Source of the DNA: CAVWCQ01 sp963753545
Lineage (GTDB): Bacteria; Chloroflexota; Anaerolineae; Aggregatilineales; Aggregatilineaceae
NCBI GenBank assembly: GCA_963753545.1
Contig: CAVWCQ010000008.1
Span: 1,860,001 to 1,924,000, forward strand
Direction of reading: 5' to 3'
DNA: 64,000 nt
Each line of letters opens with the position of its first letter. Position 1 is the stretch's first letter. Below are positions 30,313 to 38,291 of this stretch, one piece after another. The notes beneath the pieces were generated by a model. It ran no database searches and had not been told where the DNA came from. It was given only the letters and a program-made list of their open reading frames with translations. The position numbers were made by a program, and so were the translations under genes.

Positions 30313-31287
30313 TAGTGCGCGTTCCCCGATTTGAGCAGTTCGAGGTCGGCGTCGAGCATCATGTGAATCAGTTCCTTAAAGTGCACTTTCGGTTCCCAGC
30401 CGAGCACCTGGCCCGCTTTGGAGGGATCGCCAACCAGCAGATCGACCTCGGCGGGGCGCATGAAGCGCGGGTCCTGCACGACATAATCGTGCCAGTCCAG
30501 ACCAACATAATCAAAGGCAACGGTCACCAGTTCTTCGACCGAGTGCGTTTCCCCGGTGGCGACCACGTAATCGTCGGGCTGGTCCTGCTGGAGCATCAGC
30601 CACATGGCCCGCACATAATCGCCGGCAAAACCCCAATCGCGGCGGGCGTCCAGGTTGCCCAGGCGAATTTCGTTCGCCAGGCCCAGCTTGATTTTGGCGA
30701 CGTTGTAAGTCACTTTGCGCGTGACAAATTCCATGCCGCGCCGGGGGCTTTCATGGTTGAACAGTATGCCGCTCGTCGCGTGCAGGTTGTAACTCTCGCG
30801 GTAGTTGACCGTGATCCAGTGCCCGTAGACCTTCGCCACGCCGTAAGGGCTGCGCGGGTAGAAGGGCGTCGTTTCGCGCTGCGGCACTTCGCGCACCTTG
30901 CCGAACATCTCGCTGCTGGACGCCTGATAGAAGCGAATGGACGGATCGACAGTGGCGGATCGCGTCGAGCAGACGGGTCACGCCGAGCGCGGTTACATCC
31001 CCGGTAAAGACGGGCTGCGTCCACGAGGTCTGGACGAAGCTCTGCGCGGCGAGGTTATAGACTTCCTGCGGATTGCATTCTTCGAGCGCCAGTTGCAGCG
31101 ACGTCTGATCCAGCATATCGCCGGAGATAAAATGCAGTTGGTCCTGGATATGGTCGATCCGGCTGAAATTAACGGTGCTGGTCCGGCGAACCAGGCCAAA
31201 GACCTCGTATCCCTGGCTGAGCAGAAATTCGGCCAGATAGGATCCGTCCTGCCCCGTGATTCCGGTGATGAGTGCGCGCTTGCTCAT
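30312..31287 (-). CDS. gmd: GDP-mannose 4,6-dehydratase, split by one frameshift
   Basis: The N-terminal part has the NAD(P)-binding 'ALITGITGQDGSYLAEFLL' and 'EVYNLAAQSFVQTSW'. After 'RLLDAIR' (about 30952) the frame must change to give 'TVDPSIRFYQASSSEMFG', then 'TPFYPRSPYGVAKVYGHW' with the catalytic Tyr-x3-Lys, 'NHESPRRGMEFVTRK' and 'YVVATGETHSVEELV'. Removing one G/C in a doublet near 30955 restores a protein of about 325 residues. The enzyme makes GDP-4-keto-6-deoxymannose in the cytoplasm. Its start overlaps the stop of the reductase gene (ATGA), and the two form the GDP-deoxyhexose pathway. Confidence 0.88.
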
Positions 31288-32273
31288 GATTTAACTCCTC
31301 CAGGACGATCAGCACGGGCCGGCAGTCCATAGCGCCCGCGCCAGTCATTCAAAATATCGGCTAATGTCTGTTCAAAAGAAATCGTCGGTTCCCAGCCCAG
31401 GCGGCGCAGCGCAGACGAATCCCCGACCCGGTACGGAACATCGGAGGGGCGCATACGGGCCGGATCGCGCCGCACTTCAATGTTGGCGGTGCTGTAACCG
31501 AGCAGGGTATCCAACAGGTATTGGATGGTATAGGCGCGCCCGCTGCACACGTTATAAGCGGCTCCCGGTTCACCCTCGGCGAGCATCAGGTGATAGGCGC
31601 GCACCACGTCGCGCACATCGGTGAAGTCGCGGGCAGCGCTCAGGTTGCCGACATACATCACTGGTTCGCGCTGTCCGGCCTCTATTGCCGCGATCTGGCT
31701 GGCGAAGTCGGCGGCGACGAAACCTCCGCGCTGGCTTGGCCCGATGTGGTTAAAGGGGCGGGCACGGATCACCGGCATTTTGTGCGCCAGGAAATATTGC
31801 AGGCCCAGCATGTCCTGAGTCACTTTGCTCACGCTGTAAGGATTGGTCGGCGCGAAAGGCGTGTCTTCATCCAGCGGTTTTTGCGGATCGTCGCCCTGGC
31901 CGTAAATCTCTGCCGAACTGACGATCAGAATGCGAATAGGCAGGTCCAGGCCGTAGATCGCTTGCAGCAGATTGAGCTGTGCCTGGATATTGTTGGAGAG
32001 CGTCTCCCAGGGATTGCGAAACGACTGTCCGACATCCGCCATCGCCGCGAGATGAAAAATGTAATCCGGCCAGACGCGGTTGACGAACTGGCGCGTGGCC
32101 TCAGGATTGCGCAGGTCAACCTGTTCCTGCTCGATAGGGCGGCCATCCAACTGTGGATTTTGACCGGGCGGGTCAAAAACAGCGGCGTAGAGGTCTAGAT
32201 TGGCATGGCTGAGCAAATAATTGACAAGATGCCCGCCGACAAATCCGCCAGCGCCAGTAATCAGTGCTCGCAC
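31284..32273 (-). CDS. rmd: GDP-4-keto-6-deoxymannose reductase-like NAD-dependent epimerase/dehydratase
   Basis: A short-chain/extended SDR with 'ALITGAGGFVGGHLVNYLL', 'DYIFHLAAMADVGQSFRNPW', 'ILIVSSAEIYGQ', the catalytic 'NPYSVSKVTQDML' and 'VCSGRAYTIQYLLD'. Length, motifs and position next to gmd point to the reductase that makes GDP-D-rhamnose (Rmd type); GDP-fucose synthase is less likely because that group has other signatures. I start at the GTG at 32273, which has GGGAGA 7 nt ahead; the ATG at 32294 would add seven residues. It is translated ahead of gmd with a 4-nt overlap. Confidence 0.8.
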   Translation of the reverse strand: MRALITGAGGFVGGHLVNYLLSHANLDLYAAVFDPPGQNPQLDGRPIEQEQVDLRNPEATRQFVNRVWPDYIFHLAAMADVGQSFRNPWETLSNNIQAQLNLLQAIYGLDLPIRILIVSSAEIYGQGDDPQKPLDEDTPFAPTNPYSVSKVTQDMLGLQYFLAHKMPVIRARPFNHIGPSQRGGFVAADFASQIAAIEAGQREPVMYVGNLSAARDFTDVRDVVRAYHLMLAEGEPGAAYNVCSGRAYTIQYLLDTLLGYSTANIEVRRDPARMRPSDVPYRVGDSSALRRLGWEPTISFEQTLADILNDWRGRYGLPARADRPGGVKS

Positions 32274-32353
32274 GATTTTCTCCCGTTGGTGCATCCCTGA
32301 CACCTGCCAGGGCGCGTTCATTATACCGTGCAGACTGGCATGGGCAAGGGCCG

Positions 32354-33109
32354 CTATCCACCGCCTGCCTGATGGATACGGTACCAGTAGTTATAGGCGG
32401 TCTGGAAGCCGAATTTGACTTCGTAGAGGTGGCGGGCCGCAGCGTTATTCTCCATCACTTGCAGATAAGCATGCGCCGCGCCGTTGTCCTGTGCCCAGCG
32501 CAGCAGCCCCGCGACGAGTGCCGTGCCGCCACCCTGATTGCGCCGTGCCGGGCCGGTGAGCAGGTCAAACAGGCCAACCATATCCGCCTCCAAAACGGCC
32601 AGCCCACAGGCCACGACTTCGCCGCCATCATCCCGCAGCGTCGCCAGATAGCGCGCGGCAAGGATGTTGTTGACCATCTGCTTATGTGTCTGGTGCGATT
32701 CGACGGGTTTCCCCGCCAGTTGGCAGAACGAGACGATCCACTCGTCAAGCGGCTGGGTGGTGAGCTGATAAGAATCGGACTGGGGCAGGGCGCACGTTCT
32801 TAAATCGAGGTGCTGGACCAGCGACGAAGCATCATGGACATAGCTCCGGCTGTCCAGGCGATCATCCAGGCCGGGCGGCGCTCCGAATGAGGTCAGGCGG
32901 AAGGCGCACGGCAGGTTCTGAGCGGCATAAAGCGCTTCGCAGTGAGCGATCTTCTCGTCCAGGTCCAGGAGGGTGCTTTCGTAGAGTGGATTAACCGAGT
33001 TGGCTCGCCTTGTATAGCCCGCCCCGAAGCGCAGGATCCAGCCATCATACAGCATCTGTTGCAGCGCGGGCCATGCGTTCATGGCGGTTTCTTCCAGTCG
33101 GCGGCGCAT
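32354..33109 (-). CDS. GNAT-family N-acetyltransferase
   Basis: A 251-residue protein. The C-terminal half is a GNAT fold: 'GLAVLEADMVGLFDLLTGPA' followed by the acetyl-CoA loop 'RRNQGGGTALVAGLLRWA' (R/Q-x2-G-x-G/A type) and 'AYLQVMENNAAARHLYEVKF'. The N-terminal 110 residues ('WPALQQMLYDGWILRFGAGY') match the half-GNAT region of two-domain family members. Substrate unknown. It lies between the hairpin at 33192 and the gmd-rmd pair; an 80-bp gap separates it from rmd. Confidence 0.82.
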   Translation of the reverse strand: MRRRLEETAMNAWPALQQMLYDGWILRFGAGYTRRANSVNPLYESTLLDLDEKIAHCEALYAAQNLPCAFRLTSFGAPPGLDDRLDSRSYVHDASSLVQHLDLRTCALPQSDSYQLTTQPLDEWIVSFCQLAGKPVESHQTHKQMVNNILAARYLATLRDDGGEVVACGLAVLEADMVGLFDLLTGPARRNQGGGTALVAGLLRWAQDNGAAHAYLQVMENNAAARHLYEVKFGFQTAYNYWYRIHQAGGG

Positions 33110-33191
33110 CGGTTTCTTCCCTCGTGTGAAGCAAAAACGCAGATAGGGGCAGTTTATCGGAAAACGGGGTTTCGTGTCTTGTGAATTTCCA

Positions 33192-33260
33192 CCAGAAATA
33201 AATGGTCCGCTTCCCGGCGGTCAGGGGGGAGAACCGCCGAGAAACGGACTATTTATCTGG
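33192..33260 (-). terminator. Long-stem hairpin after hsp20
   Basis: On the minus strand CCAGATAAATAGTCCGTTTC plus TCGGCGGT pairs with ACCGCCGGGAAG plus CGGACCATTTATTTCTGG, an imperfect stem of about 28 bp with a 10-nt loop 'tctcccccct'. No long T-tract follows, so it may be a transcription barrier, an mRNA-stabilising end or a structured RNA rather than a classic terminator. Confidence 0.6.
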
Positions 33261-33286
33261 ATGATTGAGCATACCTGTTGAGCAGG

Positions 33287-33727
33287 CTAGCTCTTTTTGA
33301 TTTGAATCTGGCGCGGCTTGAGCGCTTCGGCTTTGGGCAGGGTCAGAGTCAGTACGCCGTTCTTAAATTCCGCCTCGACCTTTTCGGTATCGATGGGCGT
33401 GTTAATGCTCAACGTGCGCTCAAATTTGCCCGTAGGCCGTTCCAGAAGAACGACTTTGCGGTTCTCGGTTTCAGTCCGCTTGATCTCGCCCCGAATGGTC
33501 AGCGTCTCGCCTTCCAGGGTGATGTCGATTTCTTCAGGAGTCAGGCCCGGTACATCAGCCGTAATCACAATCGCATCCTGGGTGATCGTTGCATCCATTG
33601 GCAGGAGCCAGGCTCCCGTCCCGCGTGATTCCGCCCCACGAGCGAAGGTCTCATCCAGCATCCGATCAACGGCCTGACGCATCGTGATCATGTCGCGCAG
33701 CGGGTCCCAACGCGATGTCTTGTTCAT
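33287..33727 (-). CDS. Hsp20/alpha-crystallin small heat-shock protein
   Basis: A 146-residue protein with the ATG at 33727 preceded by AAGGAGTGAG. The alpha-crystallin domain has 'AIVITADVPGLTPEEIDITL', 'LTIRGEIKRTETENRK', 'GKFERTLSINTPIDTEKVEA' with the usual 'F.R...LP' region in the form 'FERTLSIN', and the closing 'GVLTLTLPKAE'. The C-terminal I-x-I tail motif is present as 'QIQIKKS'. It acts as an ATP-independent holdase in the cytoplasm. No CIRCE element was found ahead of it. Confidence 0.92.
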   Translation of the reverse strand: MNKTSRWDPLRDMITMRQAVDRMLDETFARGAESRGTGAWLLPMDATITQDAIVITADVPGLTPEEIDITLEGETLTIRGEIKRTETENRKVVLLERPTGKFERTLSINTPIDTEKVEAEFKNGVLTLTLPKAEALKPRQIQIKKS

Positions 33728-33880
33728 GGTACTCACTCCTTCTTTAGAGTATAGCAGTTTCAACTCTTGATTTCACGAGTTCAATTTAGATCAATTCTGC
33801 TAGAACAACGTTAACAGTGTGTAGGAGTTTTATCAGCCGGGCGTCAAAGTTTTATAAGAGAAAAGCCAAAGACAAAATAT

Positions 33881-33918
33881 CACCGCAAAGAGCGCAGAGA
33901 ACGCAAAGAAAAAGATAA
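33881..33918. repeat. Type C repeat, inverted copy
   Basis: 'accgcaaagagcgcagagaa' followed by 'cgcaaagaaaaaga' is the reverse complement of the unit doubled at 21391-21506, with a few changes. Confidence 0.6.
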
Positions 33919-33936
33919 AGGGAAAAGCGGAAAGCT

Positions 33937-36900
33937 TTAGCTCGATATATTGAGAAATTCGTTTTGTGCGTCCCACATGCGGCGGTAGCGGCCCGGCTGT
34001 TCTAATAGATCGCTGTGTCGGCCTCGTTCGACAATGCGCCCCTCGTGCAACACCAGGATTTCGTCGGCGGATTCCAGCCCAATGAGACGGTGCGTAATGA
34101 TGAGTTTGGAGCGGCCCGGCAGTGCCGTTTGAAAGGCGTGCTGGATGTCCTGTTCGGTGATTGGGTCGAGATTGGCGGTTGCTTCATCCAGAATCAGAAC
34201 AGGCGCATTTTTGAGCACGGCGCGGGCAATGGCGATCCGCTGGCGTTCCCCGCCGCTCAAGTTCAGGCCGCCTTCGCCTATCCATGTGTCGTAACTATGC
34301 GGCAGGGTCTTCACAAAATCGTGCAGTTGGGCCTGCTGCGCTGCCTGGATCAGATCGTCCTGTCTGGCGGTGGGCTGCGCCAGCAGCAGATTATCGCGGA
34401 TCGTGCCGTTAAAGAGCGTCGTATTTTGCGCCACGACACTAAAGAACGCCCGCGCCTCTTCCGGCGAATAATCGTTGATGTCGCGCCCATCCAGGCCGAT
34501 CATCCCGTCGGGAACATTCCAGAAGCGCAGCAGCAGATTAACAAGCGTTGATTTGCCCGCCCCGCTGACTCCGACTACCGCCAGGGTTCCGCCGGGTCGC
34601 AGCGTGAAGCGGATATCATCCAGAACAAGCGGCGCTGCGGGATCGTAGCGAAAACTGAGGTGATGGACGGCGATTCCCTCACCCCCCGACCCCCTCTCCC
34701 ACGCAAAAGAGCGGGGAGAGGGGGAGGCAGAACTGTTTCCAAAAGAGTGAGTTTGCGGCTCTATATGGGCCGCATCGACCAGTTCGAATAGGCGGCGGGC
34801 GGCGGCAAGAGTAGTTTCCAGATGCCCAAACGCGGCGGGCAGCGGCAGAACGGCCTCGAAACTGGTGATCGCGGCAAGGACGAATACGGCGATCATCACC
34901 CCATCCGTATGTCCGGCGCGCACGGCGGGAATCGTGAGCAGCAGGACGGCGAACACGGCGCAGACTGCCAGTAACGACATCAACGCGGTTTGCATCCCGT
35001 CGATGTGAGCCATATGCCGGTTTGCTGTGGCGAGCCGGTGGCTGTGTCTCTGCGTCTGCCCGGAGTGCTGCGCGCCATAGGCCAGCAGATCGGGCAACCC
35101 CTGAATATGATCGACCAGAGCGGCATAAAGATCGCTGCGGGCGGCGATCAGGTCAGACCCGGCGCGGCGTCCCAGAGTGCGCGTCAGGATCGGCACGCCG
35201 ATGCCAGCCAGCGCCAACACGCCGATTTGTGCCAGCGCCAGCCGCAGATCATACGCGGCGAAAAAGATGAACATCACGCTTCCTACCAGCAGGGCGACGG
35301 CAGGTGGGGCGATCACGCGCAGGTAGAAATTTTGCAGTGTGTCGATATCGGATACGACGCGGGCCAGCAGATCGCCGCTCCGGTAAGACATCAGGCGGGC
35401 AGGGGCCAGCGGCTCAATCAACTCGTAGAACCAGACGCGCAGCCGGGCCAGCAGCCGGAAGGTGGTTTCATGGGAGACGAGCCGTTCCAGATAGCGAAAT
35501 ACACCGCGCGTGATGCCAAAAAAGCGCACGCCGACAATTGCCACGTCGAGCACCGCAATCGAGGGGTGCAGCGCCGCCGTCGCGATGACCCATGCTGCGA
35601 TAGACATCAGACCGATACTGCTGCCGATGGTGGCGAATCCCAGCAGCGCCGCCAACAGCATCCACCAGCGGAACGGCGCGGCAAGGCGGAACAGACGGAA
35701 TCTCACCCCCGGCCCCTCTCCAGGTGCATGCTCCGCATGCCTGGAAAAAGGAGGCGTCTCCTCACTTTTCCAGGCTGGTGCTGGGAGAGCAGACCTCACC
35801 CCGGCGAAACGCGAAGAAGCTGCGTTTCGCTTCCCTTCTCCAGGTGCATGCTCTGCATGCCTAGCTGGAGAGGGGAGAGCAGCGGTGTAGGCGCGGGACA
35901 ACTGGTGGTACAGGCCATCGACGGCAATGAGATCGGTATGAGTCCCGGTCTGTACGACGCGGCCCTGGTCCAACACGATGATCTGATCGGCATCGCGCAC
36001 GGTGCTCAGACGGTGGGCGACGATCAGTGCAGTGCGCCCCTGCATCAGCCGGGAGATCAACTCGGTAATCACGGCTTCGGTTTCCAAATCCAGGCTGGAG
36101 GTAGGCTCATCGAGGATCAGCAGCGGCGCGTCTTTGAGAAAAGCCCGTGCTAATGCAATTCGCCGCGCCTGCCCACCGCTGAGACGCGCGCCCCGCTCCC
36201 CGATCATCGTGTCGTAACCCTGCGGCAGTGCGCGGATAAAGTCGTAGGCGTGAGCCAACAACGCGGCGCGGATCACGTCGTCCAGAGTGGCGTTCGGGCG
36301 GCCCAGGCGGATATTATCGGCGACAGAAGCATTAAACAGATAGGGAAGCTGCGGAACCCAGGCGATCTGTTCGCGCCACCCGTCGGCGGGCAGATCGGAG
36401 AGGGGGAGGCCGTTTACGGTGATCTGGCCCGCATTCGGTTCGATGAAGCGCAGTAAAAGCTGGACAATCGTGCTCTTGCCCGCGCCGCTTGGCCCCACCA
36501 GCGCCGTTTTGCTGCCCGGCATGATGGTGAAGCTGACACCGTTGAGGGCAGGGCGTTTGCCGCTGTCGTAGGCGAGGCGGACAGCGGCAAAGTGGATGGT
36601 TACCTCACCCCGGCTGAATGCCGCAGCGGCATTCAGCTTCCCCTCTCCAGGTGCATGCTCCGCATGCCTAACTGGAGAGGGGAAGTCCAGCACGGCGAAG
36701 ATGCGGCGGGCCGCAGCCCCACCGGACATCCCGGCGTGAAAGCGCGTGCCCAACAGCCGGAGCGGCAGATAAAATTCGGGGGCGAGGATGAGGACGAAAA
36801 AGGCTTCCTGAAACGAAAGATGACCGTAGAGCAGGCGCAGCCCAATCTGGACGGCAACCAGCGCCGTGCTGAGCGTCGAGAGCATTTCCAGCACCAGGGC

Positions 36901-37590
36901 CGAGAGGAACGCCACGCGCAGCACATTCATCGTCGCGGCGCGGAACTGGTCGCTGACTTCGGCAATCGCCGCGGCCTGATCGCGGCTGCGGCCCAGGATT
37001 TTGAGGGTCGTCAATCCATTCAAAACATCGAGGAAATGGGCGCTCAAACGGCTGAGCGCACCCCACTGTTTGCGGGTCAAACTGTCTGCCAGACTGCCGA
37101 TCAGGATCATGAAGAAGGGGATCAGCGGAGCGGTCAGCAGCAGAATCAGGCCGGAGAGCGGATCGAGCGGGAAGACGAGCAGAAGCATCGCCAGCGGGAT
37201 CAGCGCGGCGAGGGCCAACTGCGGCAGATACTGGCTGAAGTAGGCATCCAGTTCTTCGATGCCCTGCGCGGCGGTGTGGATCAGTTCGCCGCTGCGTTCG
37301 CCGCGTGTGTAGGCCGGGCCGAGTGCGGTAATGTGATCGACAAGCCGCTTGCGCAGATCGAGTTTGATGCGGGAGGCGACGGAACGCGCCAGCACTTCGC
37401 CCGCCCAGAGCAGCCCGGCCCGCAGCAGGGCGATGATCAGCAGGGCGAGCAGCAGATCGGACACGTCGGGCAGGGCCGCGCCGTGCAGAAAAGCGCGATC
37501 CACCGTCCGGCTGAGGGTATAGGCTTGCAGGACGAGCAGCACGCCCGCCAGCAAACTGGCAGATACCGCCAGCACAAATCGGGCGCGCAC
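33937..37590 (-). CDS. cydDC: CydDC-type ABC exporter on one polypeptide, with translated repeats in its linkers
   Basis: A 1217-residue fusion of two TMD-NBD half transporters, in CydD-then-CydC order. First half: helices with 'MRARFVLAVSASLLAGVLLV' and 'RSGELIHTAAQGIEELDAYF', Walker A 'GPSGAGKST' (about residue 367), signature 'LSGGQARRIALARAF'. Second half: 'SYRSGDLLARVVSDIDTLQN', Walker A 'GVSGAGKST' (about 1010), signature 'LSGGERQRIAIARAV' and Walker B 'PVLILDEATANLD'. CydDC exports reduced thiols or haem-related compounds and is needed to assemble cytochrome bd, encoded 700 bp upstream. Linkers at about 301-330, 569-631 and 953-973 are translated repeats carrying 'RHAEHAPGEG' three times in total. 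The GTG start has no clear ribosome site; 'NPRLLHLIDT' continues in frame upstream, so the true start is uncertain. Confidence 0.88.
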   Translation of the reverse strand: MRARFVLAVSASLLAGVLLVLQAYTLSRTVDRAFLHGAALPDVSDLLLALLIIALLRAGLLWAGEVLARSVASRIKLDLRKRLVDHITALGPAYTRGERSGELIHTAAQGIEELDAYFSQYLPQLALAALIPLAMLLLVFPLDPLSGLILLLTAPLIPFFMILIGSLADSLTRKQWGALSRLSAHFLDVLNGLTTLKILGRSRDQAAAIAEVSDQFRAATMNVLRVAFLSALVLEMLSTLSTALVAVQIGLRLLYGHLSFQEAFFVLILAPEFYLPLRLLGTRFHAGMSGGAAARRIFAVLDFPSPVRHAEHAPGEGKLNAAAAFSRGEVTIHFAAVRLAYDSGKRPALNGVSFTIMPGSKTALVGPSGAGKSTIVQLLLRFIEPNAGQITVNGLPLSDLPADGWREQIAWVPQLPYLFNASVADNIRLGRPNATLDDVIRAALLAHAYDFIRALPQGYDTMIGERGARLSGGQARRIALARAFLKDAPLLILDEPTSSLDLETEAVITELISRLMQGRTALIVAHRLSTVRDADQIIVLDQGRVVQTGTHTDLIAVDGLYHQLSRAYTAALPSPARHAEHAPGEGKRNAASSRFAGVRSALPAPAWKSEETPPFSRHAEHAPGEGPGVRFRLFRLAAPFRWWMLLAALLGFATIGSSIGLMSIAAWVIATAALHPSIAVLDVAIVGVRFFGITRGVFRYLERLVSHETTFRLLARLRVWFYELIEPLAPARLMSYRSGDLLARVVSDIDTLQNFYLRVIAPPAVALLVGSVMFIFFAAYDLRLALAQIGVLALAGIGVPILTRTLGRRAGSDLIAARSDLYAALVDHIQGLPDLLAYGAQHSGQTQRHSHRLATANRHMAHIDGMQTALMSLLAVCAVFAVLLLTIPAVRAGHTDGVMIAVFVLAAITSFEAVLPLPAAFGHLETTLAAARRLFELVDAAHIEPQTHSFGNSSASPSPRSFAWERGSGGEGIAVHHLSFRYDPAAPLVLDDIRFTLRPGGTLAVVGVSGAGKSTLVNLLLRFWNVPDGMIGLDGRDINDYSPEEARAFFSVVAQNTTLFNGTIRDNLLLAQPTARQDDLIQAAQQAQLHDFVKTLPHSYDTWIGEGGLNLSGGERQRIAIARAVLKNAPVLILDEATANLDPITEQDIQHAFQTALPGRSKLIITHRLIGLESADEILVLHEGRIVERGRHSDLLEQPGRYRRMWDAQNEFLNISS
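34675..34731. repeat. Repeat inside cydDC, linker before the second NBD
   Basis: 'ccctcaccccccgaccccct' then CTCCCACGC-aaaagag-CGGGGAGAGGGGGAGG. It is read without a stop as 'ASPSPRSFAWERGSGGEG', between a linker 'QTHSFGNSS' and the NBD start 'IAVHHLSFRYD'. Confidence 0.75.
35698..35882. repeat. Cluster of type A repeats inside cydDC, joining CydD and CydC halves
   Basis: Two partly overlapping copies: CCCCTCTCCAG-gtgcatgctccgcatgc-CTGG... and 'cctcaccccggcgaaacgcg' ... CCTTCTCCAG-gtgcatgctctgcatgcctag-CTGGAGAGGGG. They encode about 60 residues between the end of the first NBD ('LSRAYTAALPS') and the first helix of the CydC half. Confidence 0.78.
36602..36686. repeat. Type A repeat inside cydDC, linker before the first NBD
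   Basis: 'cctcaccccggctgaatgcc', a GCTGAATGCCG/CGGCATTCAGC hairpin, then CCCCTCTCCAG-gtgcatgctccgcatgccta-ACTGGAGAGGGG. It is read in frame as 'SPVRHAEHAPGEGKLNAAAA' and following residues, between the membrane domain and 'VTIHFAAVRLAYDSG'. Confidence 0.8.
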
Positions 37591-37796
37591 CGTGTCGATC
37601 AGGTGCAGGAGGCGCGGGTTCAGATTTACAGCCCCTCATTCGGTCTGGAGCAAAAGTGCCGTGAGGGGGAAAAAAGATTATTTAGCGCATTGGAAAGTTT
37701 CGTTAAGCGGTTGAAAATGATCATTTCAGGCCAAATTTGATCTATTTACGGACGTTTAATAGATATTATAAGAGTGAGGGCCGGTCAAATCTAGCC

Positions 37797-37825
37797 GAAG
37801 AAACGACCAAGTTGATCGTTTCTTC
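37797..37825. other. Perfect 10-bp inverted repeat upstream of cydDC
   Basis: GAAGAAACGA-ccaagttga-TCGTTTCTTC lies about 205 bp ahead of the cydDC start. It may be a hairpin or an operator. It is also the far end of the longer element that starts with the 57-bp repeat at 38025. Confidence 0.5.
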
Positions 37826-37968
37826 TCGTGGTGATCCGCTGCGAGCTGTTTTTTGAGGGGTCCCATTAACCATTTCCTAACCTAAGCCCAGGTAAACAAA
37901 AGAAAAGCAGAGAAAAGATCAGTAGAAGAAATGTCTTTAACACCAGGATAGCACATCTTTTCCCCTAG

Positions 37969-38025
37969 AATACTCCTTTAAAGTTGAACTTTAAGTACTA
38001 TTTTGATGATGGGCGTGATAAAAAC
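37969..38025 (-). repeat. 57-bp element, exact inverted copy of 25062-25118
   Basis: See the partner copy. Read on the minus strand it starts 'gtttttatcacgcccatcat' and leads after about 150 nt into 'ccacgagaagaaacgatcaa'. It lies between cydB and cydDC. Confidence 0.9.
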
Positions 38026-38053
38026 AAAAGGCAGGGCCAGGGATCAATTCGGA

Positions 38054-38282
38054 AGGGCGGGTTTGTAAACCCGCCCAATATGCGTCAAGTTAAGAAATAG
38101 ACGTTATGAATCGCGGGCAGGCCCTCATCCCCTGCCCCTTCCCCCACAGCTTCGCGGGGGGAAGGGGAAAACGATTTAGAAAAGAGCGTTCCCGTGCTTA
38201 AGTTGACACGAATAGGCGGGTTTATTAGCCCGCCCCTACGAGTCCGGGCAAGCAGCGCCCGTGCAACCTACGGTTGCCTACA
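38054..38282. repeat. Composite repeat block between cydB and cydDC
   Basis: In order: GGGCGGGTTtgtaAACCCGCCC, 'tgcgtcaagttaagaaatag', 'acgttatgaatcgcgggcag', 'gccctcatcccctgcccctt', CCCCCAC-agcttc-GCGGGGGG, 'gcttaagttgacacgaatag', GGCGGGTTtattAGCCCGCC, and 'gcaagcagcgcccgtgcaac'. With the 57-bp element it fills the 37591-38291 gap; no gene is seen. Confidence 0.75.
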
Positions 38283-38291
38283 GATCGAACC

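Noticed and set aside
33728..33936. CIRCE heat-shock operator ahead of hsp20
   Set aside because: I looked for TTAGCACTC-N9-GAGTGCTAA and saw nothing close; the region holds a type C repeat instead.
34990..36153. Long open plus-strand frame of 387 codons
   Set aside because: It is antisense to cydDC, whose ABC motifs fix the coding strand; the predicted protein is low-complexity and Arg/Gln-rich.
25062..38025. The 57-bp inverted pair as ends of a composite transposon
   Set aside because: The 13 kb between them hold ordinary genes (tatD, gmd, hsp20, cydDC) with no transposase, integrase or target duplication seen.
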